From assembly GCA_900316645.1 (NCBI GenBank), contig ONDP01000022.1, positions 26,002 to 90,001 of the forward strand: a stretch of 64,000 nt of DNA, written 5' to 3'. The notes beneath the pieces were generated by a model, which worked only from the letters and a program-made list of their open reading frames with translations, made no database searches and was not told the DNA's origin. The position numbers and the translations under genes are program-made. Positions 1 to 8,223 of this stretch are shown one piece after another; position 1 is the first letter of the stretch; each line of letters opens with the position of its first letter. This DNA comes from an uncultured Prevotellaceae bacterium (lineage in GTDB: Bacteria; Bacteroidota; Bacteroidia; Bacteroidales; Bacteroidaceae).

Positions 1-1185
1 ACGATCATATTCAGCTGTGAGACCTCTGCCTAATTCTGTACTGTTCATTACCACGCTCTCTGAGGGCACATCACCCTCGGCAGGCTTCTTCAGTCCGACG
101 ATGGCCTCCTGCCACATGCTATAACCGTTGTCATAAGAATAGCCTGCGATGTCCTTGACGCTGGGATTCAGTGTCGATAATGTGAAGTAGCCGTCGCCGG
201 TGCCTCCCCATCCCCAATTGACGTGAAAGAGTCCCTTGCCGTCGTAACCGTCAATGACAAACTGATGGCCGACGCCCAAGCCGGAACCACCATAAATCAC
301 CACGCGTTTGGCGACCATCTCGTCGTAGATGATCTTCTCCCACTCGCTGTTCGTAAATGCGCTACGGTTGATTTCTCTGGCACATGGGCTGAATCCGAAA
401 TAATTCACCATCGTCTTCGCATGAATGTCTGCTATCGAAACTACACTGCTGTAAGCCATTTCAACAGACTGACCGCAGTAGCGCATCAGTTTTGCCACTT
501 CGGCTGAATCGGCATCCGTGTATTTCTTATCATCGCTGTCATACTCATCCTTCAGAAGTGTGTAGTCGAAAGTTGCAGCTGGAAGTACACCCACATCAAA
601 TCCCTTCTTTCCATCCCTTTCCGGCACCGTGTAGGCATCGAGTCCCTTCACGCTCTTCGGCCACTCATAATACTTCATCACAATGGCCATAGCTGTGGCT
701 ACACAACCGGTATAACACTGACCTTTGTCGTCTTTAGGACACATACCGTTATACGGTTCTTCCTGATTCCATTTGGCTGTTTTCATCAAGACTTTCTCCG
801 TACCTGGGGCACGATGAGGGGCTGCCAAGTTGACGCCCTCGTCGAGCGACTGTATCTGGTGGGCATAGTCCTGCAACCAGGCGGCAGCATTCGCTGGAAG
901 TCGGTTCAAATCAATACTGCCTGCATCGGCATAACCCAGAATAGCCTCCGTACGGTCGTCGGCACTCACAATGACGAAACCCTGATTACCGTCTGCATTA
1001 AACACATAGAAAGCATCCTGTGCAAAGGTGTTGGCTGTTGCTGCACGACGCAGGTTCTTCTGCTGGAACGAACGTCCCTGCATGAACTGCTGAGCCTTAC
1101 GGAGTGCCTCCTGCTCTGTCACATTGCCTGCACAAACTAATAGACTAACAAAAGATAATGCGAAGCTAAGTATAGTTTTTTTCAT
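1..1185 (-). CDS. Secreted C10-family (streptopain-like) cysteine peptidase, 3' end cut by window
   Basis: The 395 visible codons start at ATG 1185 and run off the left edge without a stop. A signal peptide (MKKTILSFALSFVSLLVCAG) is followed by a propeptide of the Spi/streptopain type (about residues 22-125) and the peptidase domain. The catalytic Cys is C161 in GQCYTGCVATAMA and the catalytic His lies in GVGHQFVIDGYD, followed by the Trp/Gly-rich HVNWGWGG stretch; all are typical of streptopain and interpain A. The family degrades extracellular proteins and some members act on host factors; the substrate here is unknown. The missing C-terminus often carries a Por secretion (type IX) tail in Bacteroidota, which cannot be checked. 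It is divergent from clpC and has its own promoter. Confidence 0.9.
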   Translation of the reverse strand, partial: MKKTILSFALSFVSLLVCAGNVTEQEALRKAQQFMQGRSFQQKNLRRAATANTFAQDAFYVFNADGNQGFVIVSADDRTEAILGYADAGSIDLNRLPANAAAWLQDYAHQIQSLDEGVNLAAPHRAPGTEKVLMKTAKWNQEEPYNGMCPKDDKGQCYTGCVATAMAIVMKYYEWPKSVKGLDAYTVPERDGKKGFDVGVLPAATFDYTLLKDEYDSDDKKYTDADSAEVAKLMRYCGQSVEMAYSSVVSIADIHAKTMVNYFGFSPCAREINRSAFTNSEWEKIIYDEMVAKRVVIYGGSGLGVGHQFVIDGYDGKGLFHVNWGWGGTGDGYFTLSTLNPSVKDIAGYSYDNGYSMWQEAIVGLKKPAEGDVPSESVVMNSTELGRGLTAEYDR

Positions 1186-1228
1186 CCGCTTTAGAGTTTG
1201 CTTTTAAATATAATAATGTAAACACCTG

Positions 1229-1260
1229 CAAAGGTATCAATAATTTCAGAAGTCACCAAA
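1229..1260 (-). promoter_or_regulatory. Promoter of the C10 peptidase gene
   Basis: Reading the minus strand, TTTG (1257-1260), 20 bases, then TACCTTTG (1229-1236) matches the Bacteroidota housekeeping promoter. It lies about 45 bases before ATG 1185. Confidence 0.7.
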
Positions 1261-1356
1261 TTTTTAAACCAAAAAACAAACATCATCCATCACACATCAA
1301 TAATCCGGTTCCAGTCCCTTCTACAAATTTTTTCGCGAGCATGTATATTAAGAGAC

Positions 1357-1404
1357 ATTCACATTTTTTCACAATCGGAGACGGGGTAAATGTGAATTTG
1401 TGAT
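1357..1404. other. Inverted repeat in the clpC upstream region
   Basis: TTCACATTT (1358-1366) is answered by AAATGTGAA (1388-1396), and a second pair, TTCACAA (1369-1375) and TTGTGA (1398-1403), is interleaved with it. It sits about 65-110 bases upstream of the clpC -7 box. It could be an operator for stress control of clpC; no known CtsR or HrcA site is visible. The rest of 1186-1468 shows nothing else. Confidence 0.4.
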
Positions 1405-1468
1405 TTAAAGCAAATTATTTTTTGAACGATGGTGTTTTAAGTACTCTGTTTAATACAAAAATTAGCCC

Positions 1469-1476
1469 TATCTTTG
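1469..1476 (+). promoter_or_regulatory. Promoter -7 element of clpC
   Basis: TATCTTTG fits TAnnTTTG; a clear -33 TTTG is not seen. Transcription would begin near 1483, giving a leader of about 150 bases. Since this box overlaps the upstream end of the long open frame (1474), translation cannot start there, which supports ATG 1630. Confidence 0.6.
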
Positions 1477-1629
1477 CAGCGGGATACCCAAACAGGGGTC
1501 AAGCAGGGACCAGTTCCCATTCGCCTCCCATTCGGTTCCCATTTATATCTATTATATTGTAGTTTTCTGAATTTGTTTAAAATGACAATGAAGCATATTT
1601 TGGCACGATGTTTGCATGATGGCAGATGT

Positions 1630-4158
1630 ATGACAAGTCAATTTTCACCAAAAGTATCCGAGATTCTCGCCTATTCACGCGAGGAGGCTGCACGACTGGC
1701 AAGCAGAAGCGTGGGGCCCGAACACCTGTTGTTGGGCATCATGCGCATCAAAGACGGACCTGTGAATAACGTCTTCCGCCGACTGGACATCGACTTGGCG
1801 TCGGTAAAGACGGCGCTGGAGTCGCGTGTTCGAGAAGACGAAATAGGAATGCCCATCAACACCAACGAACTGGTGCTCAACGAGAAAGCCAGCAACATCC
1901 TGAAACTGGCTGTGCTGGAAGCCCGCATCCAGCGCACCACACGCGTTGAGGAACAGCACTTGCTGTTGGCCATCCTGCACGACCAGGTAGAGAACGGAGC
2001 AAAAGTAGTATTAGAAATGAACAATATGAATTACGAAGATACACTGACGCTGCTGAGCGTCAAGAACGGCATCGGTATGCCCGATGAAGACTACGAGGAG
2101 GAAGAGGAGTCTGCAGCTGGCAGCCAGCATCAGTCGTCGGCAGGCAACCAGCAGACGACCACACAGACCAAGCAGCAGAAGAAGTCGAAGACACCGGTGC
2201 TCGACAATTTCTCGACCGACCTGACACAACAGGCCTTGGACAACAAGCTCGACCCTGTTGTAGGCCGTGAGCGTGAGATACAGCGCGTGGTGGAGATATT
2301 GGGCAGAAGAAAGAAGAACAACCCCATACTGATAGGCGAACCCGGTGTCGGTAAGAGCGCCATCGTCGAGGGACTGGCACAGATGATTGCCCGTCGGGAG
2401 TGCTCGCCCATGCTCTTCGGCAAGCGACTGGTGACACTCGATCTGACAGGTGTTGTGGCTGGCACGAAATATCGCGGACAGTTTGAGGAACGCCTGCGCC
2501 AACTCATCAAAGAACTGGAACAGAATCAGGAAGTGATCATCTTCATCGACGAGATACACACCATGATTGGCGCTGGTTCCACACCCGGTTCTATGGATGC
2601 TGCCAACATCCTGAAACCCGCCTTGGCAAGGGGCACCATACAATGTATCGGTGCTACGACTCTCGACGAATACCGCAACTCCATCGAGAAGGACGGAGCA
2701 CTGGAGCGCCGATTCCAAAAGGTACAGGTGGAACCCACCACTTCGGAAGAGACACTGCAGATTCTGCATAACATCAAAGACCATTATGAGCGCCACCACC
2801 ACGTGAGCTATACTGACGAGGCACTGGCTGCATGTGTCAAATTGTCAGACCGCTATATCAGCGACCGTCAGCAACCCGACAAGGCTATTGACGCTATGGA
2901 CGAGGTGGGCTCGCGCGTACATCTTAATAATGTGCAGATACCGCCCGAGATAGCCCAATTGGAACAGGAACTGAAAGAGGTGACAGAGAAGAAACAACTG
3001 GCAGTGAAGAACCAGAACTTCGAACTGGCAGCAGGATATCGCGACCGCCAGACGGTGATGGAAGGTCAGTTGGCAGAACTGAACCGCAAATGGCAGGAAG
3101 GCGACATCGACGACCGTCAGACGGTGACAGAGAAGGAGGTGCAGGACGTTGTGTCGATGATGACCGGTGTTCCCGTTCAGCGAATGGCACAGGAGGAAGG
3201 CATCCGACTGAAGGGTATGGCAAAGGAACTGCAGAAGCACGTCATTGCTCAGGACAAGGCCATCGAAAAGATGGTACATGCCATCCAGCGCAACCGCGTC
3301 GGACTGAAAGACCCCAACCATCCGATTGGCGTATTCATGTTCCTGGGACCGACAGGTGTCGGCAAGACCTATCTCGCCAAGAAACTGGCTGAGTTCATGT
3401 TTGGCACGAGCGAAGCTCTCATCCGAGTAGATATGAGCGAATACACGGAAGCCTTCAACGTCTCACGACTGATTGGTGCTCCTCCGGGCTACGTCGGCTA
3501 TGAGGAGGGAGGTCAGCTGACCGAGCGCGTGCGTCGTCACCCCTACTCCATCGTGCTGCTCGACGAAATCGAGAAGGCACATGGCAATGTGTTCAACCTC
3601 CTGCTGCAAGTGCTCGACGAGGGACGACTGACCGACGGCAACGGACGCTTTGTCGATTTCCGCAACACCGTCATCATCATGACCTCGAATGCTGGCACAC
3701 GCCAACTGAAGGACTTCGGACGCGGTGTGGGATTCACCAGTGCAGGTTCAGGTGCACTGATGCTCAATGAACAGGATAAGGAACACGCACGACAGATAGT
3801 GCAGAAAGCACTCTCGAAGCAGTTCTCGCCAGAATTCCTGAACCGACTCGACGAGATTATCACCTTCGACCAATTGGACCTCGAAGCCATCAAGCAGATT
3901 ATCGACGTGGAACTCGAAGGACTCTACAAGCGCATCAGCGATATGGGATACACCATCGACCTCAGCGAGGAAGCCAAGAAATTTGTGGCAGAGAAAGGCT
4001 ACGACGTACAGTTTGGCGCTCGACCGCTGAAGCGAGCCATCCAAAACTATATCGAAGACGGTATATCCGAACTCATCGTCGATGGAGAGTTGCCACCAGG
4101 CAGTGTCATCCATATCAACAAAGCGGAAAATCAAGAAAAGTTGTCGTTCACAGTGTGA
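1630..4158 (+). CDS. clpC: ATP-dependent Clp protease ATPase subunit ClpC
   Basis: 842 aa. This AAA+ unfoldase would feed substrates to ClpP in the cytoplasm and handle damaged proteins. Domains in order: N-domain double repeat (1-145, starting [16 protein letters not shown]), an acidic and Gln-rich linker (155-185), NBD1 with Walker [10 protein letters not shown] (about 237) and Walker B IIFIDEIH, a middle domain with a UVR-like segment ([14 protein letters not shown]), and NBD2 with Walker [10 protein letters not shown], Walker [10 protein letters not shown] and the C-terminal D2-small domain. The UVR-like middle domain favours ClpC over ClpB. The open frame extends upstream to 1474, but that part overlaps the promoter box and does not resemble ClpC, so ATG 1630 is chosen. 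Single-gene unit with its own terminator. Confidence 0.93.
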   Translation: MTSQFSPKVSEILAYSREEAARLASRSVGPEHLLLGIMRIKDGPVNNVFRRLDIDLASVKTALESRVREDEIGMPINTNELVLNEKASNILKLAVLEARIQRTTRVEEQHLLLAILHDQVENGAKVVLEMNNMNYEDTLTLLSVKNGIGMPDEDYEEEEESAAGSQHQSSAGNQQTTTQTKQQKKSKTPVLDNFSTDLTQQALDNKLDPVVGREREIQRVVEILGRRKKNNPILIGEPGVGKSAIVEGLAQMIARRECSPMLFGKRLVTLDLTGVVAGTKYRGQFEERLRQLIKELEQNQEVIIFIDEIHTMIGAGSTPGSMDAANILKPALARGTIQCIGATTLDEYRNSIEKDGALERRFQKVQVEPTTSEETLQILHNIKDHYERHHHVSYTDEALAACVKLSDRYISDRQQPDKAIDAMDEVGSRVHLNNVQIPPEIAQLEQELKEVTEKKQLAVKNQNFELAAGYRDRQTVMEGQLAELNRKWQEGDIDDRQTVTEKEVQDVVSMMTGVPVQRMAQEEGIRLKGMAKELQKHVIAQDKAIEKMVHAIQRNRVGLKDPNHPIGVFMFLGPTGVGKTYLAKKLAEFMFGTSEALIRVDMSEYTEAFNVSRLIGAPPGYVGYEEGGQLTERVRRHPYSIVLLDEIEKAHGNVFNLLLQVLDEGRLTDGNGRFVDFRNTVIIMTSNAGTRQLKDFGRGVGFTSAGSGALMLNEQDKEHARQIVQKALSKQFSPEFLNRLDEIITFDQLDLEAIKQIIDVELEGLYKRISDMGYTIDLSEEAKKFVAEKGYDVQFGARPLKRAIQNYIEDGISELIVDGELPPGSVIHINKAENQEKLSFTV

Positions 4159-4171
4159 GCGACAATTTTTT
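4141..4171 (+). terminator. Intrinsic terminator of clpC, overlapping its last codons
   Basis: TTGTCGTTCA (4141-4150) pairs with TGAGCGACAA (4156-4165) with one G:T pair, followed by T6. The stem contains the final codons and the TGA stop (4156-4158). Confidence 0.75.
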
Positions 4172-4273
4172 GTTTTCGCACACACCAAACAGGGCAAATT
4201 ATGTCATTTTTCGATTGATTTGAATCAAAAAGTGACAAAAAGATACTTTTTTCGTTATTTTTTTGATAAAATG

Positions 4274-4304
4274 TTTGGTAATTCAAATTTTTGATGTAAT
4301 TTTG
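4274..4304 (+). promoter_or_regulatory. Promoter of gdhA
   Basis: TTTG (4274-4277), exactly 19 bases, then TAATTTTG (4297-4304): full match to the Bacteroidota consensus. The leader is about 60 bases, A-rich just before the start codon. Confidence 0.8.
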
Positions 4305-4369
4305 CATCCGAAATTATTCAAGCAAAGTAATTCAATAAGTATAACAACCAAAAAAAAGGAAAAAAGATT

Positions 4370-5707
4370 ATGAATGCAGCACAAGTTGTTGAGAATCTGA
4401 AGCAGCGCTTCCCCAACGAGCCTGAGTACATCCAGGCAGTAAGTCAAGTTCTTCCTACTATCGAAGAAGAGTACAACAAGCACCCCGAGTTTGAGAAGGC
4501 CAACCTCATTGAGCGCCTCTGCATCCCCGATCGTGTTTGCGAATTCCGTATCACATGGGTTGACGACCAGGGTAAGGTACAGACCAACATGGGTTATCGT
4601 ATCCAGCACAACAATGCCATTGGTCCGTACAAAGGCGGTCTGCGTTATCACAAGAGTGTAAACCTCGGTATCCTGAAGTTCCTGGCTTTCGAGCAGACTT
4701 TCAAGAACTCACTGACCACACTGCCTATGGGTGGTGCCAAGGGTGGATCTGACTTCTCTCCACGTGGCAAGAGCGACGCTGAGGTAATGCGTTTCTGCCA
4801 GGCATTCATGAACGAGCTCTATCGCGTCATCGGTCCCGACGAGGACGTACCTGCAGGTGATATCGGTGTTGGTGGCCGTGAGGTAGGTTATCTCTATGGT
4901 CAGTACAAGAAGCTGACTCACCAGTTCCAGGGCGTGCTCACTGGTAAGGGAATCCCCTTCGGTGGTTCACTCATCCGTCCTGAGGCTACTGGTTATGGCA
5001 CGGTTTACTTCCTCACCTCAATGCTGGCTACCCGTGGTATCGAGCTGAAGGGCAAGAAAGTGCTCATCTCTGGTTCAGGTAACGTAGCTCAGTATGCTAC
5101 TGAGAAGTGCATCCAGCTGGGTGCTACCGTACTGACACTCTCTGACTCTGACGGTTACATCTACGACCCAGACGGAATCGACGAGGCTAAGCTCGCTTAT
5201 GTGAAGGAGCTGAAGAACGTTGAGCGTGGACGTATCAAGGAATATGCTGAGGAATATCCTAATGCAGTATATCACGCTGGTGAGCGTCCTTGGCACGAGA
5301 AGGCCGACATCGCTCTGCCTTGCGCTACCCAGAACGAAATCAACGGCGAGCAGGCTCAGGCCCTGGTTGACAATGGTGTTATCGCTGTTGCCGAGGGTGC
5401 CAACATGCCTTCACTGCCCGAGGCCATCAAGATTTTCCAGGACAACAAGCTGTTGTATGCACCTGGTAAGGCTTCTAACGCTGGTGGTGTATCAGTATCA
5501 GGTCTTGAGATGTCACAGAACTCTGAGCGTCTCAGCTGGACAGCCAAGGAGGTTGACGACTATCTGAAGCGCATCATGAACGACATTCACGAGAACTGCG
5601 TGAAGTATGGTACACAGCCCGACGGATACATCAACTACGTAAAGGGTGCCAACGTAGCCGGTTTCATGAAGGTAGCCAGCGCTATGATGAGCCAGGGTAT
5701 CGTATAA
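4370..5707 (+). CDS. gdhA: NADP-type glutamate dehydrogenase
   Basis: 445 aa, the usual length for hexameric bacterial GDH. It makes glutamate from 2-oxoglutarate and ammonium, the main ammonia-assimilating route in many Prevotella and Bacteroides. The substrate-site stretch NNAIGPYKGGLRYH, the catalytic region TLPMGGAKGGSDFSPRGKSD, and the Rossmann loop SGSGNVAQYA are all present. After the Rossmann glycines the acidic stretch TLSDSDGYIY is typical of the family and does not settle NAD versus NADP; the NADP call rests on overall resemblance to GdhA. Own promoter and terminator; codon use looks highly adapted, suggesting strong expression. Confidence 0.93.
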   Translation: MNAAQVVENLKQRFPNEPEYIQAVSQVLPTIEEEYNKHPEFEKANLIERLCIPDRVCEFRITWVDDQGKVQTNMGYRIQHNNAIGPYKGGLRYHKSVNLGILKFLAFEQTFKNSLTTLPMGGAKGGSDFSPRGKSDAEVMRFCQAFMNELYRVIGPDEDVPAGDIGVGGREVGYLYGQYKKLTHQFQGVLTGKGIPFGGSLIRPEATGYGTVYFLTSMLATRGIELKGKKVLISGSGNVAQYATEKCIQLGATVLTLSDSDGYIYDPDGIDEAKLAYVKELKNVERGRIKEYAEEYPNAVYHAGERPWHEKADIALPCATQNEINGEQAQALVDNGVIAVAEGANMPSLPEAIKIFQDNKLLYAPGKASNAGGVSVSGLEMSQNSERLSWTAKEVDDYLKRIMNDIHENCVKYGTQPDGYINYVKGANVAGFMKVASAMMSQGIV

Positions 5708-5741
5708 TTCGAACAACACATACACCCTATATCTTCAAGCA

Positions 5742-5777
5742 AGAGCCCTGCCACACAAGTGACAGGGTTCTTTATTT
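5742..5777 (+). terminator. Terminator of gdhA
   Basis: AGAGCCCTG (5742-5750) pairs with CAGGGTTCT (5763-5771; one G:T), then TTATTT. Confidence 0.7.
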
Positions 5778-5783
5778 GATTTC

Positions 5784-5815
5784 ATTCCCCCTTGGGGGGG
5801 ATTAGAGGGGGTTTT
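5784..5815. repeat. GC-rich short palindromic intergenic unit
   Basis: CCCCCTTGGGGGG followed by ATTAGAGGGGG. The same style of C-run/G-run palindrome recurs at 32568-32616 and 32706-32742 and inside tex (28481-28502). It lies between the convergent gdhA and rprY ends. Confidence 0.5.
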
Positions 5816-6512
5816 ACTCCTTTTCAGGCGAAATGAGCTTATAGCCCTTGCCGTGGATGTTGATGATCTCAATCTGGTCGTCGTCCTTCAAGTGCTTGCG
5901 CAACTTGGTGATGTAAACATCCATTGAACGGGCATTGAAATAGTTGTCGTCGATCCAGATGGTCTTCAAGGCAAAGTCGCGCTGCAGGATTTCGTTGGCA
6001 TGCGAACAGAGCAGTGCCAGCAGTTCGTTCTCCTTGGTGGTGAGCTTGGTCTGCTTATCGCCAATGACGAGCAGTTGCTTCTGGGTGTCGAAGGTGAAGC
6101 GACCGATGTGATAGACGGTGCTCTCCTTGTTTTTCTTACCACGCACGCGACGCAGGATGGCCTCTACACGGAACACGAGTTCCTCCATAGAGAAGGGCTT
6201 GGTGATATAGTCGTCGGCACCAATTTTGAAGCCTTCAAGGATGTCCTCCTTGAGTGTCTTAGCGGTAAGGAAGATGATTGGTATCTCCGCATTAGCAGTA
6301 CGGATTTCCTGAGCCAGTGTGAATCCGTCTTTCTTAGGCATCATCACGTCGAGAATACAGATGTCGAACTTGGTTTTCAGAAAAGCCTTATAACCAGCTT
6401 CACCATCGGGGCAAAGTTCTGCCATGTAACCTTTTGCTGCCAGATATTCACGCAACAGCATTCCGAGGTTCTCATCGTCTTCACAAAGAAGAATTTTCAG
6501 TTTTTCGTCCAT
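5814..6512 (-). CDS. rprY: OmpR-type response regulator RprY
   Basis: 232 aa from ATG 6512; the frame also opens with TTG at 6518, which is less likely. Receiver domain with the acidic pair CEDDEN, phospho-acceptor Asp in CILDVMMPKKDGF, switch Thr in IIFLTAKT and Lys in DDYITKPFS, followed by a winged-helix DNA-binding domain (LTTKENELLALL ... RSMDVYITKLRKHL). The sequence closely resembles RprY of Bacteroides and Porphyromonas, which pairs with the kinase RprX and has been linked to stress and Na+/redox-related genes. It lies 36 bases after rprX in the same orientation, so the two are probably co-transcribed. Confidence 0.88.
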   Translation of the reverse strand: MDEKLKILLCEDDENLGMLLREYLAAKGYMAELCPDGEAGYKAFLKTKFDICILDVMMPKKDGFTLAQEIRTANAEIPIIFLTAKTLKEDILEGFKIGADDYITKPFSMEELVFRVEAILRRVRGKKNKESTVYHIGRFTFDTQKQLLVIGDKQTKLTTKENELLALLCSHANEILQRDFALKTIWIDDNYFNARSMDVYITKLRKHLKDDDQIEIINIHGKGYKLISPEKE

Positions 6513-6548
6513 AATCAATATTGTTTAATGTGTTAATATTTTATTATC

Positions 6549-8111
6549 TTACTCTTGATTCTCTTTCATGATAGGCAGCGAGATAGTAAACTTGGTACCC
6601 TTGCCCAGATCGCTCTCACACTTGATTTCGCCCTGATGGAGGTCAACCACCTTCTTGACGTAGGCCAGACCGAGTCCGAATCCCTTCACGTCGTGCTTGT
6701 TGCCGGTATGCACACGATAGAACTTATCGAAGATTTTCTTGATGTTCTCCTTCTTGATGCCCTGTCCGGTATCACGGATGCTGAGCAACAGTCGGTCGTG
6801 TTCGTTCCACGTGCGGATATAGATATCGAGTGGCTCATCGGTCTTGCGATATTTCACGGCATTGTCCATCAGATTGGTGATGGCATTCTGGAAATGCACC
6901 TCATCGACATAGATGGCTGAATCGATGGCCTCTATCTGGGTGTAAATCTTACCTCCAGTATGCTCGACACGCAGGGTGAACGTCGAGGAGATGTTTTCCA
7001 CCATCTCGTTGAGGTCGAGCTGTTTCTTTTTGAATACCACACTCTTCTTGTCGAACATCGACATCTGGAGCACTTTCTCGACGAGGAAGCGCAGACGTTT
7101 CGACTCGTCAGCTATCACTCCGCCTAAGTGCTTGGCCATCTTTTCGTCCTTCACCACGCTGTCGTCGTTCATCATCTGTGCAGCCAGTGAGATGGAGGCA
7201 ATAGGTGTCTTCAACTCGTGCGTCATATTGTTGATGAAATCGTTCTTGATCTCGGTATAGCGCTTCTGACGGAAGATGAGCACGATGGTGAAGATGAACG
7301 TGATGAGCAATACCAGTGTGAAAGCCAGCGAGGGTATCATGAACCTTACGGAGGAGAAGATGTAGCTGCCCATTTCGGGGAAATGGATTTTCACGACGCC
7401 CATCTTCGACTGTGGGTCATTACGGAAGAGCACCTGTGTGTAGGTGTATTTCTCGCCCTCCTCGTCGTAGTCAGGACAACGGTACACCTCGCGTCCGTCG
7501 GATGTTGACACTGTGAAATGATAGGGGATGTTGACACCGTTGTTCATCAGCTCGGCACGGATGTCCTGGTCGAGCATGCGGAAATTGACACGCTCCTTGA
7601 GGGGTTTGTCGCTGGCGGTATATAGGATGTTATAGACCACCTCGTCGAGCAAGGCTTTCTGATAGACGTAACGCTGGCGCACTATCTCCTGCATCGACTT
7701 GGCTGCCTCGGACAGCGAGCTCTTGTCCTTACGCAGAATCATGGCCTTGGGCACGGATGAAGGCTTCATCTCGAAGGTCTTCAACTGGAACGAAGAATAG
7801 ACGGTACCATCGTCGGCTGCAACGGCAAACTGATGCGACTGACGGATGGAGCCGTCGAGCCCATCGACCATCACGGAATCCTGACTGAAGGCGCGTCGCT
7901 CGGTGGACTGCACGTCTTTCTCAAGATAGCGCAACGTCTCGTTCATTTCTAAGTTGCGCGAGGCTTGATACAGGCTGCGGTTTACACTTTCGTCGAACTG
8001 TTCCTTCTTCATCGTCACCATCTCTTCGACATAAGAGAACTGGAGATAAAGCAGACCCAGAAAGGCGAGCCCCATTACGATGGCTATGATCCAAATAGTA
8101 GACTTCTTCAT
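6549..8111 (-). CDS. rprX: Sensor histidine kinase RprX
   Basis: 520 aa. N-terminal membrane helix (IWIIAIVMGLAFLGLLYLQF), a periplasmic sensor region of about 230 residues, a second helix (FMIPSLAFTLVLLITFIFTIVLIF), then a HisKA domain with the phospho-acceptor His in NNMTHELKTPI and an HATPase domain with N (NLMDNAVKY), G1 (IRDTGQGI) and G2 (GFGLGLAYV) boxes. It is the partner of the downstream rprY. The signal sensed is unknown. Confidence 0.88.
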   Translation of the reverse strand: MKKSTIWIIAIVMGLAFLGLLYLQFSYVEEMVTMKKEQFDESVNRSLYQASRNLEMNETLRYLEKDVQSTERRAFSQDSVMVDGLDGSIRQSHQFAVAADDGTVYSSFQLKTFEMKPSSVPKAMILRKDKSSLSEAAKSMQEIVRQRYVYQKALLDEVVYNILYTASDKPLKERVNFRMLDQDIRAELMNNGVNIPYHFTVSTSDGREVYRCPDYDEEGEKYTYTQVLFRNDPQSKMGVVKIHFPEMGSYIFSSVRFMIPSLAFTLVLLITFIFTIVLIFRQKRYTEIKNDFINNMTHELKTPIASISLAAQMMNDDSVVKDEKMAKHLGGVIADESKRLRFLVEKVLQMSMFDKKSVVFKKKQLDLNEMVENISSTFTLRVEHTGGKIYTQIEAIDSAIYVDEVHFQNAITNLMDNAVKYRKTDEPLDIYIRTWNEHDRLLLSIRDTGQGIKKENIKKIFDKFYRVHTGNKHDVKGFGLGLAYVKKVVDLHQGEIKCESDLGKGTKFTISLPIMKENQE

Positions 8112-8119
8112 ATTGGGAG

Positions 8120-8127
8120 CAAAGATA
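8120..8127 (-). promoter_or_regulatory. Promoter -7 element of rprXY
   Basis: Minus-strand TATCTTTG nine bases before ATG 8111; the leader would be very short. No good -33 match is seen. Confidence 0.5.
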
Positions 8128-8162
8128 ATGCTTTTACCAATACGAAGAAGTCTTTTAGTTAA

Positions 8163-8190
8163 TTAATTCCGTTAATTTTAACGATATTAA
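8163..8190. other. AT-rich hairpin between rprX and the TonB receptor end
   Basis: CGTTAA/TTAACG core extended by TTAAT/ATTAA arms. It follows the receptor stop (8224) on the minus strand but lacks a clear T-run, so it is at best a weak terminator. Confidence 0.3.
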
Positions 8191-8223
8191 CAATTATCAG
8201 AATATTTAGTTGCTTATTTTTAC

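Noticed and set aside
1474-1629. N-terminal extension of ClpC
   Set aside because: It overlaps the promoter box and does not resemble ClpC; ATG 1630 matches the family N-terminus.
4275-4281. Half operator TTTGGTA before gdhA
   Set aside because: No matching TACC half lies at the 7-2-7 distance; it is part of the -33 promoter element.
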